DNA of 64,000 bases from Candidatus Kinetoplastibacterium crithidii (ex Angomonas deanei ATCC 30255) (GCF_000319225.1 NC_019815.1:757814-821813), one strand, 5' to 3'; counted from the first letter of the stretch, positions 41,549 through 51,524 are shown. The notes: a model not told the origin generated them from the sequence alone. A program made the numbers and translations.

Positions 41549-41577
41549 TTGACATTTTTATTAAATATTGTAATAAT
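41549..41577 (+). promoter_or_regulatory. Promoter of tRNA-Pro
   Basis: A perfect TTGACA (41549-41554) is followed after 17 bases by AATAAT (41572-41577), five of six matching the -10 consensus. The expected start near 41584 lies 18 bases before the mature tRNA-Pro. Confidence 0.75.
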
Positions 41578-41601
41578 TGGTCACTAGTTAGAATATATTT
41601 T

Positions 41602-41678
41602 CGGGGCGTAGCGCAGCCTGGTAGCGCATCTGCTTTGGGAGCAGAGGGTCGTGAGTTCGAATCCCACCGCCCCGACCA
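41602..41678 (+). tRNA. tRNA-Pro (anticodon UGG)
   Basis: The acceptor stem CGGGGCG/CGCCCCG is complete. The anticodon stem TCTGC/GCAGA holds loop TTTGGGA with anticodon TGG. The T-arm has GTTCGAATC and CCA is encoded. It starts with C, as bacterial tRNA-Pro does. The UGG species can read all or most CCN codons in reduced genomes. Its 3' end lies six bases from the convergent rfbC end. Confidence 0.97.
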
Positions 41679-41684
41679 TGTTTT

Positions 41685-42224
41685 TTAATTTATGAAATCC
41701 TTAAATTTTTGGCCTTTTCTGTCTTTTTCTGAAACAATAGGATGATCTTTGATTGGCCAGTTAATTTTTAGCGTCTCATCATTCCATACAATACATCTTT
41801 CCAGATTTGGTTGATAGAATTGAGTTGTTTTGTATAATACTATAGCTTTTTTAGATAAAACTAAAAACCCATGAGCAAATCCTTCTGGTATCCATAGTTG
41901 TTCTCTATTTGATGATTTCAATATAATGCTTTCCCATTTTCCAAATGTTGAAGACCCATATCTCAAATCTACGACAACATCAAAAATTTTGCCATATAGT
42001 ACTTGAATAAGTTTAGCTTGTGGTTTTATTGTTTGAAAGTGTAATCCTCGTAAGACATTATGTTTTGATATTGAGCAATTATCTTGAACAAAAGGATAGT
42101 CTTTCATTACAAGTTTTTGAAACTTTAAGGAATTAAAACTTTCAAAAAAAGATCCTCTTGTATCTCTGAAAATTTTTGGTTTTATAATTAATAAATTTTG
42201 TATGGTTAATGGTTTAGTAATCAT
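41685..42224 (-). CDS. rfbC: dTDP-4-dehydrorhamnose 3,5-epimerase
   Basis: RfbC (RmlC) performs the third step of dTDP-L-rhamnose synthesis. The 179-residue cupin has GSFFESFN, the catalytic-histidine VLRGLHFQ near 62, VVDLRYGSSTFGKW near 85, IPEGFAHGFLVLS near 115, and KTTQFYQP with the conserved Tyr near 135. Its start overlaps the rfbD stop by four bases (ATGA), so they are translationally coupled. It is the last gene of rfbB-rfbD-rfbC. Confidence 0.96.
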   Translation of the reverse strand: MITKPLTIQNLLIIKPKIFRDTRGSFFESFNSLKFQKLVMKDYPFVQDNCSISKHNVLRGLHFQTIKPQAKLIQVLYGKIFDVVVDLRYGSSTFGKWESIILKSSNREQLWIPEGFAHGFLVLSKKAIVLYKTTQFYQPNLERCIVWNDETLKINWPIKDHPIVSEKDRKGQKFKDFIN

Positions 42225-43111
42225 ATTTTTTCACTGGATGAAACTATTTCCTCAATAGTTTCATCCAGACAAGTATTAAATACAGGTAAGTTGCTGGATA
42301 ATTTATTAATTTTTTTATTTCCTAATAAACAAGAGTATTTTGGTCTAATGGCTCCATTATAAAATTCGCTTTTTATTGATATTATTTTATTACATTTTAT
42401 GTTAAATGATTTTTTTCTTATTTTTTTTAAGAAAAGAGAGGCTAAATCATACCTAGTAATAATATTATTAATGCTTACATTGTAAATGTCTACTCCATTT
42501 TTTTTATATAACTTCATTATTGCATTTACAGTTATTTCTGCTATTGCTTTTGCAGATAATGGTGATCCATATTGATCGTCTACTACATTTATAGTTTCTT
42601 TGATCTTAGATAACTCTAAAATTTTTTTTAGGAAATTTCTACTTTTTGCTGAAAAAATCCAACTTGTTCTAAATATTAATGAATTACAAGAACTATTAAG
42701 GATATATAAATCAGCTGCTAGCTTTGAATGTCCATATATATTTAAAGGGTTGGTATAATCAGACTCTTTATATCTTTTACTGTTTTTACCGTCAAAAACG
42801 TAGTCGCTAGAAAAATGAACTAGCAAGGATTTCGTATCTTTTATGTATCGAACTATGCTTTTTATAGACTCATAGTTTATTTTGTATGTTAATTCTATAT
42901 TATGTTCTGCTTTTTCTACATCTGTATATGCCACTGCATTTATCACTATATCTGGATATATTGTTAGAAGTTTATAATAAATAGCTTCTGTATATATGAA
43001 ATCTATATCATTTCTATCCCAGCAAATTAATTCTATATTATCTATTTTTATAAATTTTGTATATAATTCTGCTCCGAGTTGTCCTTTGCTGCCAATAAGT
43101 ATAATTTTCAT
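42221..43111 (-). CDS. rfbD: dTDP-4-dehydrorhamnose reductase
   Basis: RfbD (RmlD) reduces the epimerised 4-keto sugar to dTDP-L-rhamnose with NAD(P)H. The 296-residue short-chain dehydrogenase has the N-terminal IGSKGQLGAEL dinucleotide motif, VINAVAYTDVEKAE near 60, FSSDYVFDG near 103, the catalytic YGHSKLAAD near 130, RTSWIFS, and DDQYGSPLSA near 180. It lies three bases after rfbB and overlaps rfbC. Confidence 0.95.
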   Translation of the reverse strand: MKIILIGSKGQLGAELYTKFIKIDNIELICWDRNDIDFIYTEAIYYKLLTIYPDIVINAVAYTDVEKAEHNIELTYKINYESIKSIVRYIKDTKSLLVHFSSDYVFDGKNSKRYKESDYTNPLNIYGHSKLAADLYILNSSCNSLIFRTSWIFSAKSRNFLKKILELSKIKETINVVDDQYGSPLSAKAIAEITVNAIMKLYKKNGVDIYNVSINNIITRYDLASLFLKKIRKKSFNIKCNKIISIKSEFYNGAIRPKYSCLLGNKKINKLSSNLPVFNTCLDETIEEIVSSSEKI

Positions 43112-43114
43112 ATA

Positions 43115-44122
43115 TTATTTAAATAGTTTTAATTTTTTTAAGTACCAATTTACAGTTTTATGCAGTCCAGATGTTATTTCTTCTATAGGTTTCCATTTCA
43201 TTATTGTTTGAATTTTTGTTGAGTCAATAGAGTATCTTGTATCATGTCCTGGACGATCATTTATAAATTTAATATTTATTTTATAAGTCTCGTAATTTTT
43301 CTTAGGATAAGTTTTATCTAGGATTTCGCATAACAGGATAGCAAGTTCTAGGTTGTTTATTTCATTATTAGCTCCAATGTTATAGCTTTCTCCTGGTATG
43401 CCATATTTGATTATTTTGATTAGTGCATTGCAATGGTCTGTTACATATAGCCAGTCTCTGATTTGTTGGCCATCACCATATATCGGTATAATAGTATTAT
43501 GTAGCGCAGATGTAATTATTTTTGGTATAAACTTTTCTGTATGTTGGTGTGGCCCATAATTATTTGTGCTAATAGTTATTATTACTGGGAATCCATATGT
43601 TTGAAAAAAAGATTGTGCTATATGATTAGCTGATGCTTTACTGGCTGAATATGGATTGTTTGTTTTGTATGGGCTGTTTTCTGCAAAAGGTTTTTCATTT
43701 TTTTTTAATGATCCATAAATCTCATCTGTAGATATTTGTATAAATTTAAATTTTTCTTTCTTATCTTGGTTAATGTTTGCCCAATAGTATTTACAAGTTT
43801 CGATGAAGTTAAGAAAATCCATTATATTATTTTGAGCGAATATTTTTGGATTTGAAATTGATGTATCTACATGTGTTTCTGCTGCAAAATTTATGATTAA
43901 ATCTGGCTGATACTTGTGTAGTATGTTTTTTACAAGATTAACATTGCCAATATTGCCTTTGATAAATTTATAGTTTTTAATTTCTATAGGAATATTTTTT
44001 ATATTTGATGAATAACTTAACTTATCTAGATTTATTATTTTTCGATTTTCGGAAGTATTATTCCAGATTTTTATAAAATTAGATCCTATAAATCCGGCTC
44101 CTCCTGTAATTAATATAGTCAT
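43115..44122 (-). CDS. rfbB: dTDP-glucose 4,6-dehydratase
   Basis: RfbB (RmlB) makes the 4-keto-6-deoxy sugar from dTDP-glucose, the second step to dTDP-rhamnose. The 335-residue extended SDR protein has TGGAGFIGSNF at the N-terminus, FAAETHVDTSI near 83, the catalytic ISTDEIYGSL near 132, YSASKASANH with the Tyr-Lys pair near 160, and the nucleotide-binding NNYGPHQHTEKFIP. It leads the rfbBDC operon. rfbA, the first-step enzyme, is not in the window. Confidence 0.96.
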   Translation of the reverse strand: MTILITGGAGFIGSNFIKIWNNTSENRKIINLDKLSYSSNIKNIPIEIKNYKFIKGNIGNVNLVKNILHKYQPDLIINFAAETHVDTSISNPKIFAQNNIMDFLNFIETCKYYWANINQDKKEKFKFIQISTDEIYGSLKKNEKPFAENSPYKTNNPYSASKASANHIAQSFFQTYGFPVIITISTNNYGPHQHTEKFIPKIITSALHNTIIPIYGDGQQIRDWLYVTDHCNALIKIIKYGIPGESYNIGANNEINNLELAILLCEILDKTYPKKNYETYKINIKFINDRPGHDTRYSIDSTKIQTIMKWKPIEEITSGLHKTVNWYLKKLKLFK

Positions 44123-44257
44123 ATGTTGATAAATTTATATATTTTTAAAAGTAAATTAAATAATTTATTCCTGCAACACTATCTTTTAGATTTTTATTTT
44201 GTTAGAATTCTAATGTTTTGTCAGATTTAATATTTATGTATAGGCATTAAAAGATTG

Positions 44258-44334
44258 GCGGTAGTAGCTCAGTAGGATAGAGCACGAGCCTTCTAAGCCC
44301 GGGGTCGGGGGTTCGAATCCCTCCTACCGCGCCA
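44258..44334 (+). tRNA. tRNA-Arg (anticodon UCU)
   Basis: The acceptor stem GCGGTAG/CTACCGC is perfect and the D-arm GCTC...GAGC is regular. The anticodon stem CGAGC/GCCCG has one A-C mismatch around loop CTTCTAA (anticodon TCT). CCA is encoded. It reads AGA, which should be the main arginine codon in this AT-rich genome. A weak promoter candidate (TTGTCA 44218, TATAGG 44239, spacer 15) lies upstream. Confidence 0.95.
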
Positions 44335-44478
44335 TATTTTATTATAATTATAAATTAGTTGTAGGAATAGACTTTTTGTAATTTTTTAGCCAGTATTTTT
44401 AATTCTGATAAGTGGTATTTTTGCTATCTATTGTTTTATTCAAGTTGGAATATGCTAATATTTTATTCTTGATGCAGA

Positions 44479-44555
44479 GGTGGTCGTAGCTCAGTTGGTA
44501 GAGTCCCGGATTGTGATTCCGGTTGTCGTGGGTTCGAGCCCCATCGACCACCCCA
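44479..44555 (+). tRNA. tRNA-His (anticodon GUG)
   Basis: The acceptor stem GTGGTCG/CGACCAC carries the extra G at -1 (44479) opposite C73, the identity element of tRNA-His. The anticodon stem CCGGA/TCCGG holds loop TTGTGAT with anticodon GTG. CCA is encoded. G34 makes it a target of Tgt (3667-4803). Confidence 0.96.
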
Positions 44556-44584
44556 ATTTGTATTAGAAAATTTCGGAGCCTTTG

Positions 44585-45484
44585 ATGATGGCAAGCCATG
44601 TAAATCCTATTTTTAGTGGTAGTATTGTAGCTTTAGTTACTCCTATGTTGCCTGATGGCACCTGCGATTTTGATTCGTACCGTTCTTTGATTGACTGGCA
44701 TATATCTGAAGGTACTGATGCTATGGTTGTGGTAGGCACAACTGGAGAGTCTCCTTCTGTGTCTTTTGATGAACATGCTGAATTAATTAAAGTTGCTGTA
44801 GAGCATTCTAATGGTCGTATACCGGTGATTGCTGGAGTCGGTGCTAATTCTACAAGCGAAGCTATTTATTTAACAGAGCATGCCAAAAGAGTTGGTGCTC
44901 ATGCAGGTTTATCGGTTGTTCCTTATTACAATAAGCCTTCTCAAGAAGGAATATATAAGCATTTTAAAATGATTGCAGAGTCTGTCGATTTGCCTATTAT
45001 TTTATATAATGTGCCAGGAAGAACTGTAGCTGATATTAGCAATGAGACTGTTGTTAGACTATCTGAAATACCAGGTATTATTGGATTAAAAGATGCAACT
45101 GGTGATATAGCTAGAGGAGTACTCTTGTTAAGAGAAGTTCCTAATAGTTTTCAAGTTTTTAGTGGAGATGATCCTACTGCAGCGGCATTTATTATGTTGG
45201 GAGCTGCTGGAAATATTTCGGTTACAGCTAATATTGCACCTAGACTTGTGCATGATTTATGTGAGGCTGCGAAAATTGGAGATGTTCCTATGGTGCGCCA
45301 ACTTAATATGAAATTATCTTTGCTGAATAAAGCTTTGTTTGTTGAGGCTAATCCTATACCTGTTAAGTGGGCTTTGAGTGAGTTAGGTCTTACACCTTTA
45401 GGGTATCGTTTGCCTTTGGTTTCTTTGAGTGAGACTAATCATGCTTTTGTTAGAAAGGCAATGAAGGTAGCTGGTATTCTTTAG
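44585..45484 (+). CDS. dapA: 4-hydroxy-tetrahydrodipicolinate synthase
   Basis: DapA condenses aspartate semialdehyde with pyruvate, the first committed step to diaminopimelate and lysine. The protein has [11 protein letters not shown] near 15, [16 protein letters not shown] near 45, [14 protein letters not shown] with the conserved Tyr near 115, LYNVPGRT near 140, and the Schiff-base lysine in GLKDATGD near 168. GGAG at 44575-44578 serves either of two adjacent ATGs (44585 or 44588). LysC (59831) supplies the pathway from aspartate. Confidence 0.97.
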   Translation: MMASHVNPIFSGSIVALVTPMLPDGTCDFDSYRSLIDWHISEGTDAMVVVGTTGESPSVSFDEHAELIKVAVEHSNGRIPVIAGVGANSTSEAIYLTEHAKRVGAHAGLSVVPYYNKPSQEGIYKHFKMIAESVDLPIILYNVPGRTVADISNETVVRLSEIPGIIGLKDATGDIARGVLLLREVPNSFQVFSGDDPTAAAFIMLGAAGNISVTANIAPRLVHDLCEAAKIGDVPMVRQLNMKLSLLNKALFVEANPIPVKWALSELGLTPLGYRLPLVSLSETNHAFVRKAMKVAGIL

Positions 45485-45520
45485 TAAGAAAACATCTTAT
45501 TAAATCAGTAGTAGTTATTA

Positions 45521-45558
45521 AAAAAACTTATGATATTGATAATCATAAGTTTTTTTTG
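45521..45558. terminator. Bidirectional rho-independent terminator between dapA and mutS
   Basis: CTTATGAT (45527-45534) and ATCATAAG (45542-45549) form an 8-bp stem with a seven-base loop. It is flanked by A6 on one side and T9 on the other, so it can stop transcripts of both converging genes. Confidence 0.85.
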
Positions 45559-45609
45559 TCTTTTTCTTATATTGATAATTAATATACATGCAATATATTA
45601 AATGTTATG

Positions 45610-48240
45610 TTACTGGTTATTAATAATTATTTTCTGTATGCTTTTTAGTTTGTTTAAGCTTTCTAATGGCGTTGTTTCATCTACGTTTATATTTAAAATA
45701 ACTTTTTTGAGTTTTTCATATTGTTCTAGCTCATAGTTATGAGCATTTGAAATTGGTTGTATGTCATTTTCAATAGTTGGTTCTTTTATTGAATTAAGTT
45801 TTTCTATAGATTTTTGTATTACTTCTATTGGTAATCCTGCTTTTTTTGCAACTTGGATCCCATAGCTTTGATTTGCTGGTCCATTTTTTAGTTCATGCAA
45901 GAATATTAGATCATCTTCTGTTTCTATAGCACTCATATGTACATTAGTTGCTTGTTTATGAATATGAGGTATTTTAGTTAATTCAAAGTAATGAGTTGCA
46001 AAAATAGTTAAAGATTTATTATAGTTTAATAGATAGTCAGCTATACCCCATGCTAGTGATATACCTTCATTTGTAGAAGTGCCTCTACCTATTTCATCTA
46101 TTAGTACCAAGCTATTTTTATTGCTAGACGAAAGTATTATTGATGCTTCTGTCATTTCTACCATGAAAGTAGATTTTCCTCCTGATATATCATCTGAAGC
46201 CCCAATTCTTGTAAATATTCTATCAATTGTTCCTATTTTTGCTTCATATGCAGGTACAAAACTTCCTACTTTTGCGAGAAGTGATATTAAGGCAATTTGC
46301 CTCATATATGTAGATTTCCCACCCATATTGGGTCCTGTTATTATGAGCATTTTTTGTTCATTACTAAGAAAACAATCATTCGGAACAAATGTTTCTATAT
46401 GAGCTTCTACTATTGGATGTCTTCCTGATTTTATTATTATTTCATTTTCATTGCTTATAGTAGGGCATGTCCATTCATATACAAAGGCATGTTCTGCTAG
46501 AGCAGACAATACATCAAATTCGGCAATTGCTTTAGCACATTCTATTAGATTTGTTATATAGTTGTTTAATTTTTGTATTATTTGCTCATATAAATATTTT
46601 TCTCTAGATAAAGCTTTTTCTTTGGCAGATAATATTTTGTCTTCCCATGTTTTTAGTTCTGGAATAGTAAATCTTTCTACATTTTTTAGAGTTTGTATTC
46701 TTTTGTAATGTGATGGAGCTTTTTCAATTTGACCTTTAGTTATTTCTATGTAAAAACCATGTATTCTGCTAAATGATAATCTTAAATTGGTAATGCCTGT
46801 CTTAATTTTTTCCTTTGTTTCTAGTTCTTGCAGATATGTGTTTTCATTTTTAGAAATAGATCTTAATGTATCTAACTCATGATCAAAACCATCCGCTATT
46901 ACATTTCCTTCTTTTATTGAGTATGCTGGCTCAGGATTTATTGACTCATTTATTAAGTCGTATATTGATGTATCTATTAGTAACTTTTCTTTGATATTTG
47001 TTATCTTTTCTGATTTTTTAATTATAATTAATAGTGAATTAATTTGTGGTATGATTTTTATAGTGTTTTTTACATAGATTAATTCTTTAGGACGAATTGA
47101 TTTTAGTGCTATTCTTGATGTTATTCTTTCTAAATCAGGTATTTCTTTCAATAGATTTCTAATGGTTTGTATAATATTATTATTTTCTAATTTATCTTTT
47201 TTGTTTATTGATAGTAAACTATTTATAGCATCTTGCCTTAGTTTAATTTCTTTGTCATTAGTCAATGGGTTATGTAACCATTTTTTTAGCAGTCTGCTAC
47301 CCATAGAAGTATTACATCTATCTAAATGTGAAAAAAGTGTAGGTGATTTTTCTCCATAGATAGTTTGAGTTATTTCTAAATTTCTTCTTGTGAATGGGTC
47401 TAGAAAAACAAATTGTTTTGAATGCTCTACCTGTATTGTCCGGATATGTGATAAGGCATAAATAGATTGTGCTTTATAAGCATATCTTAGGATGGCTCCT
47501 GCAGCTCCTATATATGACGAATTTGTGGATATGCCAAAACTATCAAGTGATAATATTTCAAAATGAGTTAATAAATGTTTTAAGGCATTTTCATAATCAA
47601 AGTGCCATTTAGGAACTTTAGTATATGTAGCACTGAAATCTTGTGTGCTAGTTAAATTATATTCTTCAGGTATAATTATTTCAGTTGGCGATAACCTATG
47701 TAATTCTGATTTTAGTTCTTGTAATGATTGACATTCCATTACCTTAAAATCACCATTTGCTAGATTTAAATAAGAAATCCCTATTTTTTGTTTATTATAT
47801 TGATATGGATCGATAGCGACCATTGCACTATCTGATTTTGATGACAGTAGAGATTCTTCTGTTATAGTTCCAGGAGTTATAATTCTAACTATTTTCCTCT
47901 CAACTAGATTTGTTTTAGAATTGCTGAAATCAGTAATTTGTTCGCAAATAGCTACAGATTCTCCTTGCTCTATAAGTTTTTTTAGGTATTGCTCTAGTGA
48001 GTTTGCCGGTATTCCAGCCATAGGTATAGGTATGCCGTTTATAAATCCTCTTTTTGTTAGATTAATATTTAATAAAAGAGATCCCTTTTCAGCATCTTCA
48101 TAAAACATTTCATAAAAATCTCCCATTCTGAAGAAAAGCAACATACTTCCTGCTTCTTTTTTTAAGGAAATATATTGTTGCATTAGTGGGCTTAATCCTT
48201 CTACTATGGTCGGCATTTTAATGCAAGAATGTTTTTTCAT
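45610..48240 (-). CDS. mutS: DNA mismatch repair protein MutS
   Basis: MutS binds mismatches and starts repair. The 876-residue protein has the mismatch-contacting motif in [14 protein letters not shown] (Phe-x-Glu) near 43, core and clamp domains, and the C-terminal ATPase with Walker [16 protein letters not shown] near 640, the ST-motif [10 protein letters not shown], Walker [13 protein letters not shown] near 720, and FATHYFELT. The length is normal. MutL and MutH cannot be assessed here. Confidence 0.97.
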   Translation of the reverse strand: MKKHSCIKMPTIVEGLSPLMQQYISLKKEAGSMLLFFRMGDFYEMFYEDAEKGSLLLNINLTKRGFINGIPIPMAGIPANSLEQYLKKLIEQGESVAICEQITDFSNSKTNLVERKIVRIITPGTITEESLLSSKSDSAMVAIDPYQYNKQKIGISYLNLANGDFKVMECQSLQELKSELHRLSPTEIIIPEEYNLTSTQDFSATYTKVPKWHFDYENALKHLLTHFEILSLDSFGISTNSSYIGAAGAILRYAYKAQSIYALSHIRTIQVEHSKQFVFLDPFTRRNLEITQTIYGEKSPTLFSHLDRCNTSMGSRLLKKWLHNPLTNDKEIKLRQDAINSLLSINKKDKLENNNIIQTIRNLLKEIPDLERITSRIALKSIRPKELIYVKNTIKIIPQINSLLIIIKKSEKITNIKEKLLIDTSIYDLINESINPEPAYSIKEGNVIADGFDHELDTLRSISKNENTYLQELETKEKIKTGITNLRLSFSRIHGFYIEITKGQIEKAPSHYKRIQTLKNVERFTIPELKTWEDKILSAKEKALSREKYLYEQIIQKLNNYITNLIECAKAIAEFDVLSALAEHAFVYEWTCPTISNENEIIIKSGRHPIVEAHIETFVPNDCFLSNEQKMLIITGPNMGGKSTYMRQIALISLLAKVGSFVPAYEAKIGTIDRIFTRIGASDDISGGKSTFMVEMTEASIILSSSNKNSLVLIDEIGRGTSTNEGISLAWGIADYLLNYNKSLTIFATHYFELTKIPHIHKQATNVHMSAIETEDDLIFLHELKNGPANQSYGIQVAKKAGLPIEVIQKSIEKLNSIKEPTIENDIQPISNAHNYELEQYEKLKKVILNINVDETTPLESLNKLKSIQKIIINNQ

Positions 48241-48277
48241 ATAATGTTTTTGTGGGTGCTATTTTTTTAAAATTTGC

Positions 48278-48838
48278 TTATATAGTTTTTTTTAACCAAG
48301 CTGTATATTGATTAACCCATGATTTTATAAAATTCAAAGTATATTCTTCATTAATTATGGATAATTCTGGGTCAAAAATATTATCATGGCAATGCAGCAT
48401 TAATTCTGGTATAGGCATTGTAATAACGCCTAATGATGATAGTATTTGTCTTAGGTGGTATTGCGCAGAACATGTTCCAGATTTGCTAATAGATCCACCA
48501 ATAATAGCTGCTTTCTTATTTTTCCATGAGTTTTGACCGTATGGTCTAGATATCCAATCTATTGCGTTTTTTAGAGCTGCTGGTATAGATTTATTATGTT
48601 CAGGTGTTATAAAAAGCACTGAATCTGTATTCATTATCTCATTTTTTAGTTCTGCTATTTTTTCTGGAAAATTTTTTTCATGGTCTTCATTGTATAAAGG
48701 CAAATCAGATATTTTTATATATTTAAATATTAGATCTTTACATGAAATTTGTTCTGCAGTTTTAGCTATTTTAAAATTTATAGAGTCTTTTTTTAAACTT
48801 CCTATAAAGACCGCTACTGTTATTTTTTGTGTGGTCAT
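48278..48838 (-). CDS. NADPH-dependent FMN reductase family protein
   Basis: This 186-residue protein has the flavodoxin-like fold of NAD(P)H-dependent FMN/quinone reductases (ChrR/YieF type): VFIGSLKKDSINFKIA near the N-terminus, LPLYNEDHE near 48, the flavin-binding FITPEHNKSIPAALKNAIDWISRP near 85, and IGGSISKSGTCSAQYHLRQIL near 118. Such enzymes reduce quinones, flavins or metal ions. The substrate cannot be told. It is 37 bases upstream of mutS on the same strand. Confidence 0.85.
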   Translation of the reverse strand: MTTQKITVAVFIGSLKKDSINFKIAKTAEQISCKDLIFKYIKISDLPLYNEDHEKNFPEKIAELKNEIMNTDSVLFITPEHNKSIPAALKNAIDWISRPYGQNSWKNKKAAIIGGSISKSGTCSAQYHLRQILSSLGVITMPIPELMLHCHDNIFDPELSIINEEYTLNFIKSWVNQYTAWLKKTI

Positions 48839-48938
48839 AATTAGTTATTTCATTTGTTTTTAATAGTAATTTATTTGTATAATTTGTAATTTTAGCATGG
48901 CTATAGATATTTCTGATAATAAATGAGAAATAGGTGGT

Positions 48939-49760
48939 ATGTTTTATTATTTTGGTAAGAATAATTTTCAGGGGTTTTGTATGCTTATAATCAAAGATTT
49001 TATGTTTAATTTGTTATTTTCTGCTGTCATTTTAGTTTTCGGTTGGTGGTTTTCTTCAGTTATAGGTCGTTGGTTTCAAAGGGCAGTGAATTTATCAGCT
49101 CATATAGATGCTACTGTTGTTCCAATGTTAAAATCTTTGATTGTCTGGAGCATTAGAATATTTACATCAATTGCTGTTCTTTCTAGATTTGGAGTTCAAA
49201 CCGCTAGCATAATAGCTGTCTTGGGAGCTGCAGGTTTGGCTATAGGTCTTGCGTTGCAAGGAACATTGCAAAATATAGCAGCAGGCATTATGTTACTATT
49301 GCTTAGACCTATCAGAGTTGGTGAGTATATATCTTTAAAAACCTCTGAAGAGGGAGTTATTCAAGAAGTAGGTCTGTTTTTAACTAAAATTATTCAACCA
49401 GATGGCATCCATTTATCTTTGCCAAATAGCATGGTTTGGAATTCAACAATAACCAATTTTAGTCGTAATACTACACGAAGAGTAGATATACCAGTATTTT
49501 TAAGATATGAGGATGATATAGAGTTGGCTATTCAACTAATTATGGATGTTGTTTTATCGAATAAATATTTATTAAAGGATCCAGAGCCTTTAGTTAAAGT
49601 TGTAGATTTTAGAGAACTAGCGATAGTTGTTAATATAAGAGCATGGTCTAATACTACAACATATTGGGATTTTCGCTGGTGTTTGTACAACGAAGTATGG
49701 AAAGTTTTAAGGAAAAATGGTTTTAAATCACCAATTGTAGTTAGGGAATTAAGTAATTGA
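48939..49760 (+). CDS. mscS: Small-conductance mechanosensitive channel, MscS family
   Basis: MscS channels open under membrane tension to release solutes during osmotic downshock. The 273-residue protein has two N-terminal hydrophobic segments and then the pore-lining TM3 with the Gly/Ala-rich VLGAAGLAIGLALQGTLQNIAAGIMLLLLRPIRVGEYI near 100-138, followed by the beta and C-terminal domains (SLPNSMVWNSTITNFSRN). The size is near E. coli MscS (286). A later ATG (codon 16) is possible. It converges on trmJ. Confidence 0.94.
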   Translation: MFYYFGKNNFQGFCMLIIKDFMFNLLFSAVILVFGWWFSSVIGRWFQRAVNLSAHIDATVVPMLKSLIVWSIRIFTSIAVLSRFGVQTASIIAVLGAAGLAIGLALQGTLQNIAAGIMLLLLRPIRVGEYISLKTSEEGVIQEVGLFLTKIIQPDGIHLSLPNSMVWNSTITNFSRNTTRRVDIPVFLRYEDDIELAIQLIMDVVLSNKYLLKDPEPLVKVVDFRELAIVVNIRAWSNTTTYWDFRWCLYNEVWKVLRKNGFKSPIVVRELSN

Positions 49761-49773
49761 TGTTTTTATTTTT

Positions 49774-50535
49774 TTAATATCTGTTGATAATAGATTCAAA
49801 GATACCATGTAAAATATTTATTTCATTTTTTTTGAGATTTGATCTTAATGCTAATTGTGTTAATTTGAGCATGAGATGTTTTGGTTTTAATGGGTTAAGG
49901 AAGTTAATCTTTATAAGAATCTTTTCTAACTTTTCTAAAAGAGTAATGATTTCTGAAATTGATGCCATGTCATTGTTTTTGTTTTTTTTATGTGAATTTT
50001 GTTTTGTGATGTTTATGTTTTGTTCCATAATTGCATAATATAGCTCCCATGCAACTATTTGCAATGCATGTGATATATTTAGAGATTGGTATTCTGGATT
50101 AGATGGTATATTAGCAATGCAATTGCATAGTGATATTTGTTGATTAGTTAACCCATGATTTTCTGATCCAAATACAAATGATATTTCTTTATTTGAGTTT
50201 ATCATATGTGAAATAGCTACTTTTATTGCATCTCTAATTTGGTATGAACATAGATCTATTTTTCTATTGCTTCTTGCTGTTAAGGCTACTGAAAAAGATG
50301 TATTTGAAAGAGCTTCTTTTAAATTTTTGCAAATTGTAATATTTTTTAAAACATCTTGAGCATTACTTGCAAATTTAATGGCTTCATTATTTTCTGTGAT
50401 TTCATAATTGTTATGGTTTACAATTATTAATTTTTGAAAATTCATGTTTTTTAAAGCTCTTGCTGAAGATCCTATATTTCCAGGATGACTAGGGTTAACT
50501 AATATGAAATTTATTTTTGAAAACATCTTGATCAT
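49774..50535 (-). CDS. trmJ: tRNA (cytidine/uridine-2'-O)-methyltransferase TrmJ-like
   Basis: TrmJ methylates the 2'-OH of nucleotide 32 in tRNAs. The 253-residue SPOUT protein has FILVNPSHPGNIGSSARALKNM with the conserved Asn and Arg at the N-terminus, FVFGSENHGLTNQQISLCN near 120, and IPSNPEYQSLNISHALQIVAWEL forming the knotted SAM site. The family's usual GRE/GTE is GSE here. A Lys-rich linker and C-terminal extension follow. TrmJ is the best match, but related LasT/TrmL-type enzymes share these motifs. Confidence 0.85.
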   Translation of the reverse strand: MIKMFSKINFILVNPSHPGNIGSSARALKNMNFQKLIIVNHNNYEITENNEAIKFASNAQDVLKNITICKNLKEALSNTSFSVALTARSNRKIDLCSYQIRDAIKVAISHMINSNKEISFVFGSENHGLTNQQISLCNCIANIPSNPEYQSLNISHALQIVAWELYYAIMEQNINITKQNSHKKNKNNDMASISEIITLLEKLEKILIKINFLNPLKPKHLMLKLTQLALRSNLKKNEINILHGIFESIINRY

Positions 50536-50668
50536 TTATGTTATGGCTGGTTTTTTTGCATATATTCTCTTATTTATATATGCTTGATAGATTATTACAT
50601 ATATTATGTTTGTTTATTACAAAATCTATAGAATTTTCTAATAGATATTAGCATTTATTAATTTAATT

Positions 50669-51445
50669 ATGAATCCAATTTTAAATATTGCAATTAAGGC
50701 AGCTAGGAAAGCCGGTGCTATAATAAATCGTTCAAGTTTAGATTTAGAGAGAAATAATGTTTCTTCTAATCTACTTAATGATTATGTAGCAGAAACTAGT
50801 CGTTTATCAGAACATGTAATATCAGAAGTTCTATTGAATGTTTATCCTGATCATGATTTTATTGGTAAAAATGATAGTTTTGATCTAAATAAAGAGTTCA
50901 AGTGGATTGTATGTGGACTGGACGGCTTAGAAAATTTCATTCATTGTTTCCCTTTTTATTCAATTTCTATAAGCCTAATGCACTATAATAATATTGTGCA
51001 ATCAGTTGTGTATGACCCTGTTCGTAATGAATTGTTTACAGCCAGTAGAGGGGCAGGAACTTTTTTAAATGACAGACGTGTTAGAGTGTCAGGAAAAAAT
51101 CGTTTTGGTAAGTCTTTAATTTCTATTCAAGATAATCGTGTTGCTAATAATTCTTTTGATCTTTTGGATAAAACAATACAAAATTTATCGATTAGAAAGA
51201 TAAACTCTTGTTCTTTGGCTCTTGCTTATGTTGCTTGTGGCAGGTTAGAGGCTTTTTTAGGTTCTAATTTAAGTATTTTTGATATGGCTGCTGGTGGATT
51301 ATTATCTTCTGAATCTGGAGGGTTGGTTGCTGATTATCATGGAGATCAAAATTGGTTTTCTTCTGGTCAAATGCTAGCAGCAACACCAAAAATATTTGCT
51401 AAAATAGTTAATGCTCTGCAAACACAAAATTTAAATGATAACTAA
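50669..51445 (+). CDS. suhB: SuhB-like inositol monophosphatase family protein, likely catalytically inactive
   Basis: The 258-residue protein aligns along its length with SuhB: MNPILNIAIKAARKAG start, VVYDPVRNELFTASRGAGTFLN, ALAYVACGRLEAF, and FDMAAGGLLSSESGGLVADY. The metal site is altered. The usual EE motif near 67 is GKND (Lys67), the DPLDGTTNF motif is CGLDGLENF (Cys82, Leu87), and the ND(F/Y)VTxxD region is NDYVAETS. The Asp of the FDMAAG motif and Asp85 remain. E. coli SuhB also acts in Nus-dependent antitermination of rRNA transcription and does not need its phosphatase activity for that, so a purely structural role is plausible. The reading frame is intact. Confidence 0.85.
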   Translation: MNPILNIAIKAARKAGAIINRSSLDLERNNVSSNLLNDYVAETSRLSEHVISEVLLNVYPDHDFIGKNDSFDLNKEFKWIVCGLDGLENFIHCFPFYSISISLMHYNNIVQSVVYDPVRNELFTASRGAGTFLNDRRVRVSGKNRFGKSLISIQDNRVANNSFDLLDKTIQNLSIRKINSCSLALAYVACGRLEAFLGSNLSIFDMAAGGLLSSESGGLVADYHGDQNWFSSGQMLAATPKIFAKIVNALQTQNLNDN

Positions 51446-51524
51446 GTATTTGGTTTGTTGTTTTGTTATATAATTTCACATTTTTATTGGAAGTTAGTAT
51501 GTTAATTTTAAGGAGAAATATCTA

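Noticed and set aside
44399..44599. 66-codon minus-strand frame with GARTHDNRNHNPGLYQLSYD
   Set aside because: It is the antisense of tRNA-His; such frames are often annotated as proteins but arise from tRNA sequence.
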